A stretch of DNA of 30,847 nucleotides from Parachlorella kessleri (taxonomy: Eukaryota; Chlorophyta; Trebouxiophyceae; Chlorellales; Chlorellaceae), in the NCBI GenBank assembly GCA_001598975.1, contig BBXU01000255.1, positions 1 through 30,847 of the forward strand, given 5' to 3'. A program made the translations under genes and the position numbers. A model generated the notes under the pieces. The model searched no databases and was not told the DNA's origin. It saw only the letters and a list, made by a program, of their open reading frames with translations. Of the stretch, positions 1-10,057 are shown in pieces; position 1 is the stretch's first letter, and the number at the start of each line of letters is the position of its first letter.

Positions 1-72
<72 letters not shown>
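1..72. repeat. (CAG)24 microsatellite at window edge
   Basis: Twenty-four uninterrupted CAG triplets start at the first base, so the tract may extend outside the window. The sequence after it (from about 90) resembles the non-coding 5' flank of SBP-2 near 7640-7850, and no supported coding frame continues from the repeat. It could be the remnant of a poly-Gln codon tract of a further upstream SBP copy, but that is inference. Confidence 0.9.
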
Positions 73-73
<1 letters not shown>

Positions 74-939
74 GTTGTGTAAGGACCCGCTGACGCGGGA
101 GCTGCCTTGCAGTTGTTCAGCTAGTACACATGGGGACAGTAAACCGGCAGGCTCCTGTCGAGGAAGGCCGCGTGCGAAGCGACAGTAGCGGGGGCTAGTG
201 TTGGTGTTCGATAGCAAGAAGACTTGAAGCTAAGCAAGCCCTGGCATGAGTACCGCACGGCCCCAGCACCTCTAGCGCCCAGGATAGCGGGCCTATTATC
301 TCCTTATTATCGTGATTATCGTGCTAGAGAGCCAGCATAGGGTAAATACCACAGGACTGTGCAAGCATGCCCCTTGTATGAGGGGCCAAAATCCGATGAA
401 CCTGGCCAGGTGCAGTGGGTGGTCTGCATAAGGCTGCCGTGTTACATGCTGGCGTCATTGACCCCCGGGATATTAAGGGCCCTTAATACTTTTAGCAATG
501 GGCGCTTGGGCGGGTGGGTAAATATGGACTGCCAATGAACGCATGTTGTTAGGATTCCCGTACTGGGCCTTTAGTGCACTGTCACCCTCACTAAGAGGGA
601 GGGTAAAACTGCACCGCGGGCATTAAATGCATGCGCTGCTGCGCGCAGGCGGTCGCATGCATTCTCTTGATGCTAGAGTCATTCTCTTGATGTGCATCAG
701 CGCATATATCCTCCATGCTCGGTTTACTGCTCTGCTTCAAATCACATGCCCTGCTTTCCTCAGTCTGAGACAGGCTTCTTCATCCCTTCAGCCTGCAAAT
801 TACCATATCTCCGGCTTCGTACTTGACGCTCGTTTGCTACCCTCTAGAGGACGGCAGATCTGCTCTGCTTTGGCGCAGCTGGCACCCACCAGACTATTGT
901 CTGACCCCTCCCTGTCACTAGCAACTTAAAATGGAAATG

Positions 940-970
940 CACGTGGCAATTAAAGATGAAAATGCACGTG
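940..970. promoter_or_regulatory. Pair of CACGTG (G-box) palindromes
   Basis: CACGTG occurs at 940-945 and 965-970 inside a short direct repeat (aaatgcacgtg), followed by a degenerate third copy (aaatgcaggtg) near 976-986. CACGTG is the core recognised by plant bHLH and bZIP factors. It lies about 400 bp upstream of the SBP-1 ATG. Regulatory function is inferred only from motif and position. Confidence 0.4.
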
Positions 971-1015
971 ATAGGAAATGCAGGTGGCTATTTGCACAGA
1001 CCATACCAATTTCAA

Positions 1016-1067
1016 CCGCGTTAAATTCGCATCATGTGAATCTAACGCGGATGCGAACTTAACGCGG
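1016..1067. repeat. Inverted repeat in the SBP-1 upstream region
   Basis: The left arm 1016-1033 (ccgcgttaaattcgcatc) and right arm 1050-1067 (gatgcgaacttaacgcgg) are reverse complements over 18 bp with one mismatch, around a 16-nt loop. The loop holds a further taacgcgg, so this word appears twice in direct orientation. Related single-arm sequence survives at 8260-8275 and 15518-15530, but the full hairpin is seen only in front of SBP-1. Confidence 0.75.
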
Positions 1068-1360
1068 CAGGATGCCGCAAGCGCAACTTCCGCTTTCTAA
1101 AAAACCCGTCCCATTTCACTAATATGATTGCATGAACTGACATGCCCGTTTTTCTTTCTTAGGTTGGGTAACAAGGTAATAGATAATGACAAGCTCGGTT
1201 GCTGGGACCCAGGGTGTTCTGCTGTAGCCCTCTCTCCGTTGCAACAAGCGCAACTGATTACAACCTATCTGTAAGCAATGCGCATCTACTGGCTCAGCGA
1301 CTCGTCGGTGCTAAGCGCATTGCCCACTGCTGACTTGAAGTGATTGTGCTTCCTCGGGAG

Positions 1361-4279
1361 ATGGAGTCTCCCTCTGCAAGGCCCACGGCTTCAACTCAAG
1401 CAGCCAGAAAGTCACGGCTGCCGCGCTGCCAGGTAGACAGTTGCGCCCAACCCTTGAGCGACACACCGAGCAAGTACTTCAAGGTCAGTAAGCGGGCCTG
1501 TCTTCGCTGACCAGTACAGCATAAGATACCAGCACCCTTTGGACAGGCGTACCAGCGTGTACCTTCGGATCCTTACCGGCTGATTGATCGTGCTCGTCTG
1601 GAGGTCCGAGCGCCACTGCCCGGGCTGGTTGTTGCTCTTATGAAAGTTGCTGGGGCTCATGAGACTGGGCTGATCAGACTGCCATTGGGATCCTTCTGAT
1701 ATGAGTAATGCCCTCCAAGATCGGTGTTCGCTTTCGAGCCACAGCTGATGCCAAGCTTTGATGTCTGCCTGCCTGCTTGCAGAAGTTCAGAGTCTGCGTG
1801 ACATGTGCCAACATGCCTGCACTGCTGATCAACGAACAACTTGTACGCTTCTGCCAGCAGGTGGGACAGCTGATAGTAGGCAGCAACACTAGTGGAGGTT
1901 CGCCGTGCGTACTCCCCCACTGGCATGTGTATGGGAGCCATGTGGCCAAGGGGGTCATCTGGACACCCTCCAAGGGGTCCCTCATGAGTGCATGCATGCC
2001 ATATGCCGTGTACCCCTGCTTTGGCGTGCTGGTCACAGCAGTTCCGGGCTTGGGCAACAGTATTGCTTGAGTGGTACATTCCATGCAGTGCGGGCGCTTT
2101 CACCCAGTGACAGAGTTCGACGGCGAAAGGTGGGCAACCTGGTTCAGATATTGCTGGATGATGGCATACTTAGTCGTGGTTCCCTGTGGGGTAGTGGTGC
2201 AGCAGGCATGGCCAGGTCTTTGCGGTACTGCACATTGCTGCCTGAGTGTGCCCATTCCTCCCAGCGCTGTCTCAAGGAGCACTGAGTATCAAGGATTTTA
2301 TCGAACGATGGAAGCCTTGGTTGCTGACCTCCAGGCGAAGCTGCCGCGACAGTCTGGCGCTGCATAATGCCCGGAGAAGGAAAAGCAGGAAGGATGCCTC
2401 CACAGGGGCACGGCAGAGAACCGCCATGGGAGCTGAAGCTGCTACTATGGCGGCTGCAGTGGGGAGGGAGGCACTGTCTCTCGCAGTGTGCGAGGCAGCT
2501 CCTGCAACCCCGCCCGAGATTCTGCCCACGACCGGAAAGGCCGAGCTAAGCAATGCTGCTGCTGGAAGCGAGGGGTTAGGCGGGGAAGAGCTGCTCACAC
2601 CTCTTTCCAGCCTGGTTGATGGGCAGGCAGAGCTGCTGCCAGATGCGGCTACCTGGGATATGCTGTGCGAGCCTCTCGACGAGGACTTCTTCCTAGATGC
2701 ATCCGGCCGCAATGGGTCTGACACCAGCCCTGGTAGCCTGGCTGTGGGGGGCGCTGCCCTCCATCTTCCTGGCCCAATTGAGCTACCTCTGCAGCACATG
2801 GCCGTCCCAGTGCCATGTGAGTGGGAGCAGCCTCATGCAGGGGAGGAAAGCAAGCATGCTCCTCAGCAGCAGCAGCAGCAGCAGGCCCTGCAAGAACTAC
2901 AAGAGCAGCAGCAAGGCCAGCAGGTGCATCCAGTACAGCACCAGCACGGGGCGCAACTGCAGGAGCAGGTGTTGGAGTGGCAGTACCAGCAGCAGCAGTA
3001 CCAGCAGCAGCAGCAGGAGCAGGAGTTGCATAAGCAATTGCAGCTTGGATGGCCGTCGGCGCAGCAGCCCAGCCTTCTCCCCCCGTCGCCCTTCTCATTC
3101 ATCAGTCTTGCCAGCGCGGCAGCACGCAACTGGCAGCTCTTCTGCAGCACGCCTTTCAAGCCTGGGCATGAGCAACCCAGGCTTGACCGTAGCATTGAGA
3201 GCCAAGCGGTCCGGGCAGGCTCAGCAGACGAGACGGCCAGGCGGCTTGGCTGCTTGCCAGTGGCTGCCCAGGCGCTAAGTGACAAGGAGCGAGACATAGC
3301 ATGCGCAGCCCCAGGCTGGGTGCCGGTTGCCCCTGCTCCACTAGAAGCAGTGGCACCCAGCCCTACCCAGCAGCCATCCCTGAGCAGCTGGCCAGCAGGA
3401 GCGGGGCAGCCGGTACTGCGGGCACCACCAGCAGAGGGACCCGCCGCTGTGGCAGCAGCAGCAGCCCTGCCGGTGCTACTGCGCAGCACCAGTTTATGCA
3501 GTCGCATGGAGGTGGACCTGAGCTCCTTGCGCGCCTTGCCTGGCTATGAAGCGCCCTTGCGGCAGCTGCGCTCCGCCCCTCTGCCGGCCACTTGGTCCCC
3601 TCCAATGGTAAGGCGTATGGTCAGCTGTACAGGATGCTGTGGTCAGCTAGTAGTTATTTGATAAGGGGTGCACATAGGTGCAACATGCATGCCGGATTTC
3701 CCAGCAGCTGGGCAGCTTATCCTAGCAAAGCCATTTTGGTTACGTGTTGCACTCGGCTATGCCTGGCAACAACACCCCCTCGGCAGTTGGAGTGACCAGC
3801 TTTGCCTCACTCCTGGTGAGGTGAACTGCATCCGCTTCGTACCTGAGAAACTTTGACTGCTGGCTCCCCACAAACCAGCATGCACATTCAACCCACCTGG
3901 TGCTGCAGGCAGATATGGAGAGGTTGAGCCAGTCCCTGTTTCGGACGCCTTTTGGTGACCTAGCACCGCACCTCCAGGAAGACGTCTTGCCATGCATGGC
4001 CGCAGACAAGGTAAATTAGCACCAGCAAGACCCTACGCTTGCCCACGCATTCATCTGCTCAACTGCTGACAGGTGGAGCCTTCTTCCTAGTGTATTTTGT
4101 GTTCCACGGCTTAGTGAGCGAGAGCTGTCAGCTCCACCTTGGGCTTCCCTATGTGAGGTACCTCAACGATTCCACCTTGCTTGCGAGCTCCTGTTGGCAG
4201 CTGCCTCAGACATCATGCTTGCCTTGTGCAGGCCTTTGTTGATGATCTTGTCTCACTTTCTGAGAACCGTCATGACTGA
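1361..4279 (+). CDS. SBP-1: SBP-box transcription factor, first tandem copy (six exons, 554 aa)
   Basis: Exons 1361-1483, 1783-1860, 2089-2129, 2335-3607, 3909-4010 and 4232-4279 (TGA), all with GT-AG introns in phases 0,0,2,0,0. Predicted nuclear DNA-binding protein. The SBP domain (about residues 21-99) begins CQVDSCAQPLSDTPSKYFK. It continues through KFRVCVTCANMP, RFCQQCGRFHPVTEF and RRSCRDSLALHNARRRKSR. The last segment is the second-zinc-site Cys plus the basic nuclear-localisation tail. The first zinc site is C-x4-C-x17-C-x2-C, so Cys replaces the usual His. Exon 4 adds an acidic motif WDMLCEPLDEDFF, Q7 (residues 258-264), Gln-rich helix repeats and the block STSLCSRMEVDLSSL. Exons 5-6 give ADMERLSQSLFRTPFGDL and AFVDDLVSLSENRHD. 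The start is the first in-frame ATG after a stop at 1331. The ATG used by SBP-2 and SBP-3 is GTG here (1346), so the protein begins five residues later. The SBP family assignment is firm; the target genes are unknown. Confidence 0.93.
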
Positions 4280-5164
4280 GGCGGGAAGCCTTACAATGTG
4301 CGTCTGGGAGCTGTGGGCTTGGGCAGCCCCCTAGCCGATAAATAAATAAATAAGTACGCCCAGGCCTCGCCGTCCAGCCGTAGCTGGGCGCCGAGTGATG
4401 CCCAGTGGGCACCGGCCAGGGGCGTGGGTTGAGGGAGCGCCATCGGTTATACCTCATGGGCATGTAGCCCACAAGGTGGCCTCAGGCGCTACCCCTAGCC
4501 GCCCTTGCCCGTGCCCAGTGTACTGAGCAAGTTGAAGTAGTGCAACCTAATGTACTGATCTAATAAGCACGCTGTGCCTGGTGATTACACGCATTGGACA
4601 CTTCTTCTTTGCCCCTTGCCAGGCCAGAGGTACTGTCTGCTGCCAGTTTGGCTAGTCTATCTTGCCATGTGCTGTAACCGCTGCAGTTGCCAGAAGAATT
4701 GGTGCTTCCTAGGAATATTTTCAACCTCTCCCTTCCAGGTTGGAATTGTGCTAGGTCATTCGACTTGTCATTTATGCAGGGCACACAGTTATGTATGTTG
4801 CATGCGTGCCTGCTTGCCACAAGCCCCGGCTGGCGGTCAAAAGTGTCCGTGAACCGGTGGAGGACAGCGTTTCAATTTTATTGCTGCAAGGATCTGCATG
4901 TAGTGATACATTGCATGCCAGTGCTATATCTAGTCAGTGAAGTGTCGGCCAAGCTCTTGCTGGTATGTATGGTATGTATCATGCACTGTAGGCAGCTGGC
5001 CAAATAGCAACTCTTCTTCCCCCTTTCTTTTGTTGCAAGACATGGCCACATATATATGGCAGGTTCGTATTTGGACCTGGAATGGAATTTCCTACTGCTT
5101 TTCATGGATTAGAACTTTGTGCACTCGTCTTATCCTACCTTTTCCTTGCTCACTCTGAATGTAA
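4280..5164 (+). other. Probable long 3' UTR / conserved 3' module of SBP-1
   Basis: No coding region is supported. Sequence after the stop is shared with the other three copies, notably about 4775-5165 (gcagggcacacag, the ccagtggagg-like words, and a pyrimidine-rich stretch before catgg). It ends at TGTAA in the context tgtaagcagc. This conservation and the terminal signal suggest a roughly 0.9-kb 3' UTR. Confidence 0.55.
5160..5164 (+). terminator. Candidate polyadenylation signal TGTAA (SBP-1)
   Basis: TGTAA, the usual chlorophyte nuclear poly(A) signal, followed by gcagcgatgac. The same tgtaagcag context sits at the equivalent place behind SBP-2 and SBP-3. Confidence 0.5.
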
Positions 5165-5711
5165 GCAGCGATGACACCTCCTACAGCAGCCCCTTGCTCA
5201 GAACGAACCCCAAGAGTTATGGGGTCCCCAAATGCAAACGACACGTCATTGCCAGCATGGCCAGCTTGGACGTCCTGGCCCCTTCGAAGGTGTCATTTAC
5301 CAATGCTCGATGTATGCCATTTGTTGCAAGCCTTGCACAGAATGGTTTGTCGGGAAAGGAAGCCATGAACATAGTCAGCTGGCCAACATCCAACACTGTG
5401 ATTTACGAGCACAGCAGACTTGGCTTTCAAAAAGCAGCCGTGCTGGCGTCCACAGGTGGCCGGGTATCCTGCCTTAGAGTAGGTCGTTTGAGGGAGACCT
5501 GCACTGCCATGATCAAGCATCATCGCGCGATGCCAAACTTCCCAGCTGCTTTGACGGGCACAGGCGCGCAAAAGGCCACCGTCCAGGCCTCTGTAGCAAT
5601 TGCTGCGGCCCCCGAGCAACTCGATCAGGATACCCACCAGCCCGAGCAGTGCTGCTCAGCATTTATGCTGAGTTATAACCCAAGACGCGCGGCAGCGCAA
5701 CACCAAGGCTA

Positions 5712-6020
5712 GCTGGGGCCAGCACAGCCAGGCGCCACTAGAGCAGCCCTGCCTGCAACGGACCCCAGTGGCCGCTTGAACATGACAGTCAGATAGGCCA
5801 GGCGGCAGGATGGTAGGAGGACCAGCTGGCAGGAGGGGAACGAGCAGCAGCAGCTAGAAGCAGCCGGCCAAACAGGCAGGGCAGCCGCTGTGCACACACC
5901 CTAGAAGCGCAGTACAGCCCGGCTCGCTCAATAGTGCCCATAGCGTAACAGTGCCGGCTCGGAGCAAGGAGCTTGCCAGCGCCGCTTCAGGCAGCCACTT
6001 GCCGCTGGGCCACACTTTCA
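5712..6020 (+). repeat. Dispersed repeat R, copy 1
   Basis: About 300 bp strongly similar to 19812-20146. Shared words include gaccagctggcaggag, cggctcgctcaa/tggctcgctcaa and ggagcaaggagcttgccagcgc, ending near a shared ggccacactttc. Internal segments also recur at 6400-6550 and, inverted, at 20631-20830. No terminal inverted repeats or reading frame were found. It may be a non-autonomous mobile element or simply spacer copied with the tandem unit. Confidence 0.65.
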
Positions 6021-6399
6021 TTGTCACGGGTTTGCGGGCGGGCACGGATGGACCCCCAGGGCGGGGGTTCAAGTGACCTGGACGCTTCCTTGGAACTGGG
6101 CAGCATGAAGTGGGCTACTAGCATTATTTGCTGGGAAGTGGGCAGCATAAACCGGGCTACCAGCACAACTCCGCAGTAGAAAGGAACGCGCAGTTTGACC
6201 CAACTCTTCACAGGGCCATTGCCAAAGCTATTGCTGGGGCACACCCTTGGTAGCTGATGCGGGGATCCTCACTGGGGAGCCTGCCGTCGTGGCTGTGGTT
6301 GCAGGAACAGCAGCAGCACAACGCGGAGGCTGGTTCCGAGCGCAACAAGAGGCCATCAGAGCAGGTCCTCAGCAATTCTGCGTGCAGTGGGTGTACGTG

Positions 6400-6550
6400 A
6401 TTCCCGGAAGAAGTGACAGTCAGATTGTCCGGGCGGCAGGGTGGCAGTGGTACAAACAACGAGAGCAGGATGACCAGCCCAGCAGCCAGCCGGCAGGCAG
6501 GGCAGCCGCTGAGCACACCCAGCAGTGCAGGGCAGCCCGAGCCACTCATG
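6400..6550 (+). repeat. Dispersed repeat R, partial copy 2
   Basis: Contains gacagtcagatt, ccgggcggcagggtggcag, a degenerate GA/CAG stretch, ggcaggcagggcagccgct and gagcacacccagcag. These appear in the same order as 5783-5905 in copy 1. It lies about 600 bp downstream of copy 1 in the same orientation. Confidence 0.55.
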
Positions 6551-6849
6551 CCCAGCGGTAGGAGGAATGAGTTGAGGTGCTGGCTCAAGGGTAGAGCAAC
6601 ACTTTGATGCTCCAGTTGTTTGGCTGGAGCATTACAACGGTGAGGACATCGCCTGCTGCCAACGCCAGGTTGCTCCAGCCCTGTCTGCATGTAGCCCATG
6701 CTGTCACGTAAGCCTGCGGCAACGGAGGCTGTGTATACGAGTGCACCGCCGCTTGGTTTCCGTGGGAATTTAGCGAAGCTTCCAGCGGCAAAGGCAGCGA
6801 CATGGGTTGTAGTTGAAAACTGGCTGACGCGCGTCTCTGGTAAAGCATT

Positions 6850-7619
6850 GTACCCAGAGGGTGCTCACCTGGTATGGGTACAAAAAGGTATATCATTGTT
6901 TCTATGGGTACAATTTGGTACCCATGGTCCCCTACAACGTTGCACAATCTTGTACCAGGAGAAGCTGGTACGTCCAGGTACCAGTGCCAAAGTGTGCAAA
7001 GCGGTACCCATGGCAGCAGGGCACGGCCTTGTACCTGCCCAGACCTGGTCCAACTTGGTACACATGGCAGCGTGGCATTGTCTCGTGACTGCGCAGGCAC
7101 TGTACAGTGTTGTACTTAGTAACCAGCAGATATTGGTACATAAATATGCAGCCACCGCAAGCAGCACCTCTGTGTAGCACAGGTAAAGCACTGGTAGTTT
7201 TAGAGGGCCAACTAGCAGCCATGGCGTTGCAACTGCTCGCCCAGCTTCCTGGGCACCAAGGCAGCCCCGGCATGATCTGCCTGGTCAAGCTCGTTAACGG
7301 ATGTAAACAACAAGAGTGACCTGGATGGTTGCATTACAAGTTGGCACCTCTTAGGGTGGTACACCGTAGTGAGATAAAGTTATCGGTACCAAGGGCTACT
7401 TTATTGCAAAGGTACGTCTCTGTAGGATATTGCATAGGTACTGGTGTGGTAAACCTGTAAGATTGTGCCTGTAAGTGCGGGTGCCAAATGGGTACTAGCT
7501 GGCACACCTGTTAGCCTGCAAACAGGTACCCGGCTGGCATAGGTACACAAAGGTACCATATTGTGCTGTCCAATCTGGTACCGTGTGGGTACTTGTGCAA
7601 ATTAGCACCCACTGGGTAC
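6850..7619. repeat. GTAC-rich degenerate minisatellite (24 GTAC motifs)
   Basis: GTAC starts at 6850, 6878, 6908, 6918, 6952, 6968, 6978, 7004, 7031, 7058, 7102, 7112, 7136, 7359, 7386, 7412, 7438, 7492, 7526, 7543, 7553, 7578, 7589 and 7616. About three would be expected by chance. Many intervals are 26-27 bp (one is 54) or 10-11 bp, and most copies sit in ggtac or ggtacc. The centre (7140-7358) has none. GTAC is the invariant core bound by SBP domains, including the copper-response element bound by Chlamydomonas CRR1. The array starts about 1.7 kb and ends about 0.9 kb upstream of the SBP-2 ATG. An equivalent dense array was not seen in the other spacers. Confidence 0.85.
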
Positions 7620-8540
7620 AATGCTATGCCAGAGATGGCGGGAGCTGGCTTGCTGCCAGCTTGTTGACGGGGGCCCGTGGGGCAGTAAGCTGGCAGGCTC
7701 CCACTGTGGAAGACAGCGGGCAAAGCGACAGCAGCGGGGAGCAGTGCTGGTGTCTCAATGGCAAGAAGACCTTTTGAGTGAGCAAAGCAAGCCTCGACAT
7801 AGATGAGCACGCCCGGCCCCAGCATCTTTGGCGTGAAGTGCAGGCCCTGTCATTTCCAAAACTCAAAACCGGAGGCCCAGCATGTAAGCTTACTTTGGCT
7901 CTAGAGCACAGGCTACCTTGGTAAGGGCGCGAGGGGGGCAAATGGGAGGGTTGGTGTACATGGTTGCAATGAGCACATGTTGTCACGACCCTACTGGCTT
8001 GTACTGGGCCCCAAGGTGCATAACTTACCCTCATCAATGGGAATTCCCAGTCGCTCTCTAACTCTCTGCGACTACTGCCTGCGCATGCGTCGCATGACTT
8101 CTCTCGGATTGTATTGAAGTGTTCTGTAAAATTTGCATCAGCGCATATATGCTCGGTTATTGCTCTGTTTCAAATCATGTACCCTGCTCCTTTCAACCTG
8201 CATCAACTCTCTGCCTGGAAGATTTCCACTAGGGTATCTGACAGTTCCATACCATTAAGGAACGCGTTAAATTCGCCTTGCGGAGCACGCAGGCGCAACT
8301 TCCGCACTCTTTCTGCCGGACCCGTTAGAATGTTATATCACTAGTATGACCGCATGGACTGACATGGGCCCTTTCTCTCGTTTTGGGGCCTACCAGGTAA
8401 CCTAGGCAACGCCAATCTCGTTTAATCCGCGTAGCCCTCTCCCCGGTTGCAACAGCACAAATTGATACAGTTGTCTATAACAAATGCACGTCAACTGGCT
8501 CAGCTAAGCGCAGCACTTGACTGTTTTACTTGAAGTGACT
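7620..8540 (+). other. 5' flank of SBP-2
   Basis: No gene. The region is homologous in patches to 90-1360 in front of SBP-1 and contains the shared upstream block accattaaggaacgcgttaa near 8247-8266. It presumably holds the promoter and 5' UTR. The SBP-1 hairpin and G-box pair are not preserved. Confidence 0.55.
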
Positions 8541-10004
8541 ATGCTACCTCGAGAGATGGATCCACCATCCGCAAGGCGCACGGCTCCAGCGCAAACAGGC
8601 AGAAAGTTGCGGGTGCCGCGCTGCCAAGTAGATGGTTGTGCCCGACCCCTGAGCGACACCCCGGGCAAGTACTACAAGGTCAGTGGGCGCACCTGACTTC
8701 GCCGGTACTAATGGGCAGGCGTACCAGCGTGTACTTCTGGATCCTTACTGGGTGATTAATCGTGCTCGCTTTGAGTCCCGTCAAAGCCCGGGCCGTTTGT
8801 CGCTCTCACGTCGCTGGGGCCGCCCAGACTGCCTTTTTGTAGCACACTTCTGGAAACCCTTGTGATGCCAGTGAAGCCCTTCAAGATCAAGGTTCGCTTT
8901 CTGAGCAACTTGACAGCTGGTGACAAGGGTTGATGTCTGTCTGCCTGCCTGCTTGCAGAAGTTCAGAATCTGCGTGACATGTGCCAACATGCCTGAGCTG
9001 CTGATCAACGATCAAGTTGTACGCTTCTGCCAGCAGGTGGGGCACCTGATAGTGCCAGCTACACTAGCCAATAGACGAGGATACCGCTATGGCTAGTGAA
9101 CTTCCACACATGTCATGCGTGCACTCCTGCTTTGGTGTGCTGGGTAAACAGGTCCAGCCTTGGGCAACAGGTACTGGTTTGCTGGTGCGTTCCATGCAGT
9201 GCGGGCGCTTTCATCCTCTGACCGAGTTCAATGACGACAGGTGAGCAGCCAAATTGAGGTGGTGCTGGTTGTGTGGCACATGTACTCATGTTGCCCTTTG
9301 GGGTACAGGTGCAGTAGGCATGGCTAGGTCTTTGCAGGGCTTCTTCCTAGTGCTGCCTGACTGTGCCCTTTGCGATGGTTCCTTCCTGCGCTACCTCAAG
9401 GAGCAAGCTCCAAGGAGTTTTGATGACCCATAGAAGTATTGATTGCTGTACGCAGACGAAGCTGCCGCGACAGTCTGGCCCTGCATAATGCAAGGAGAAA
9501 GAAAAGCAGGCAGCACGCCTCCACAAGGGCACGGCAGAGACCCGCTACGGGAGCTGCGGCGGCGACGGCGGCTGCAGCTGCAGCAGCGGAGGAGGCACCT
9601 GCTCCGGCAGCGGGCGAGGCAGCTCCCGCAACCCCGCCAGAGGTGCCCCCCGTGACCAGGAAGGCCGAGCCAAGCGCTGCTGATGCAACCTGGCCTGCCG
9701 TCAGTGCTGCTGGAAGCGAGGGGCCAGGGGGGGAAGAGCTGGTCACACCTCTTGCCAGCCTGGTGGATGGACAGGCAGAGCTGCTGCCAGATACGGCCAC
9801 CTGGGATATGCTGTGTGAGCCTCTAGACGAGGGCTTCTTCCAGGATGCATTCGGCATGGGCTCTGACACAAGCCCTTGCGGCCTGGCTGTGGGGGACGCC
9901 GCCTTCCAGCTGGTCGGCCCAGTGGAGCTGCCTGTGCAGAGCATGGCCGACCTAGTGCCGTGTGGTTGGGAGCAGCCTCTTGGAGTGGAGGAAAGCGATC
10001 ATCC

Positions 10005-10057
<53 letters not shown>

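Larger units (their letters stand above)
73..1360 (+). other. 5' flank of SBP-1 (duplicated unit start)
   Basis: No convincing gene. Stretches match the flanks of the other copies. About 90-290 resembles 7640-7830 (shared words such as gcaagaagac and ggccccagca). About 405-470 resembles 15335-15400 (aggctgccgtg, catgctggcgtca). About 1000-1180 resembles 8245-8370 and 15505-15620. The region therefore belongs to the tandem unit and should contain the SBP-1 promoter and 5' UTR. The 100-aa open frame at 627-929 lies in this duplicated flank and has no family resemblance. Confidence 0.6.
5165..6840. other. Spacer between SBP-1 and the GTAC array
   Basis: No gene is recognised. The first part (5165-5260) still matches sequence after SBP-2 and SBP-3, including the shared acgacacgtcattgccagca at 5238 and 12420. 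The 197-aa open frame at 5119-5712 begins inside the 3' module and has no recognisable domain, so it is not called. Two copies of a dispersed repeat are listed separately. Confidence 0.5.

Noticed and set aside
627..929. 100-aa plus-strand frame upstream of SBP-1
   Set aside because: It lies in duplicated non-coding flank, the equivalent frame is not conserved upstream of SBP-2 or SBP-3, and it shows no domain.
1657..2103. 148-aa and 136-aa minus-strand frames across SBP-1 exons 2-3
   Set aside because: They are antisense to confirmed SBP exons and intron and have no recognisable features.
5119..5712. 197-aa plus-strand frame behind SBP-1
   Set aside because: It starts inside the conserved 3' module before the TGTAA signal, the frame is not kept behind SBP-2 or SBP-3, and it has no family features.
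6850..7619. GTAC array considered as a CRISPR-like or protein-coding repeat
   Set aside because: Repeat units are degenerate with no constant repeat/unique spacer pattern, and the overlapping frames (for example 6698-7177 +, 6585-7100 -) have no conserved periodic peptide. A DNA-level minisatellite fits better.
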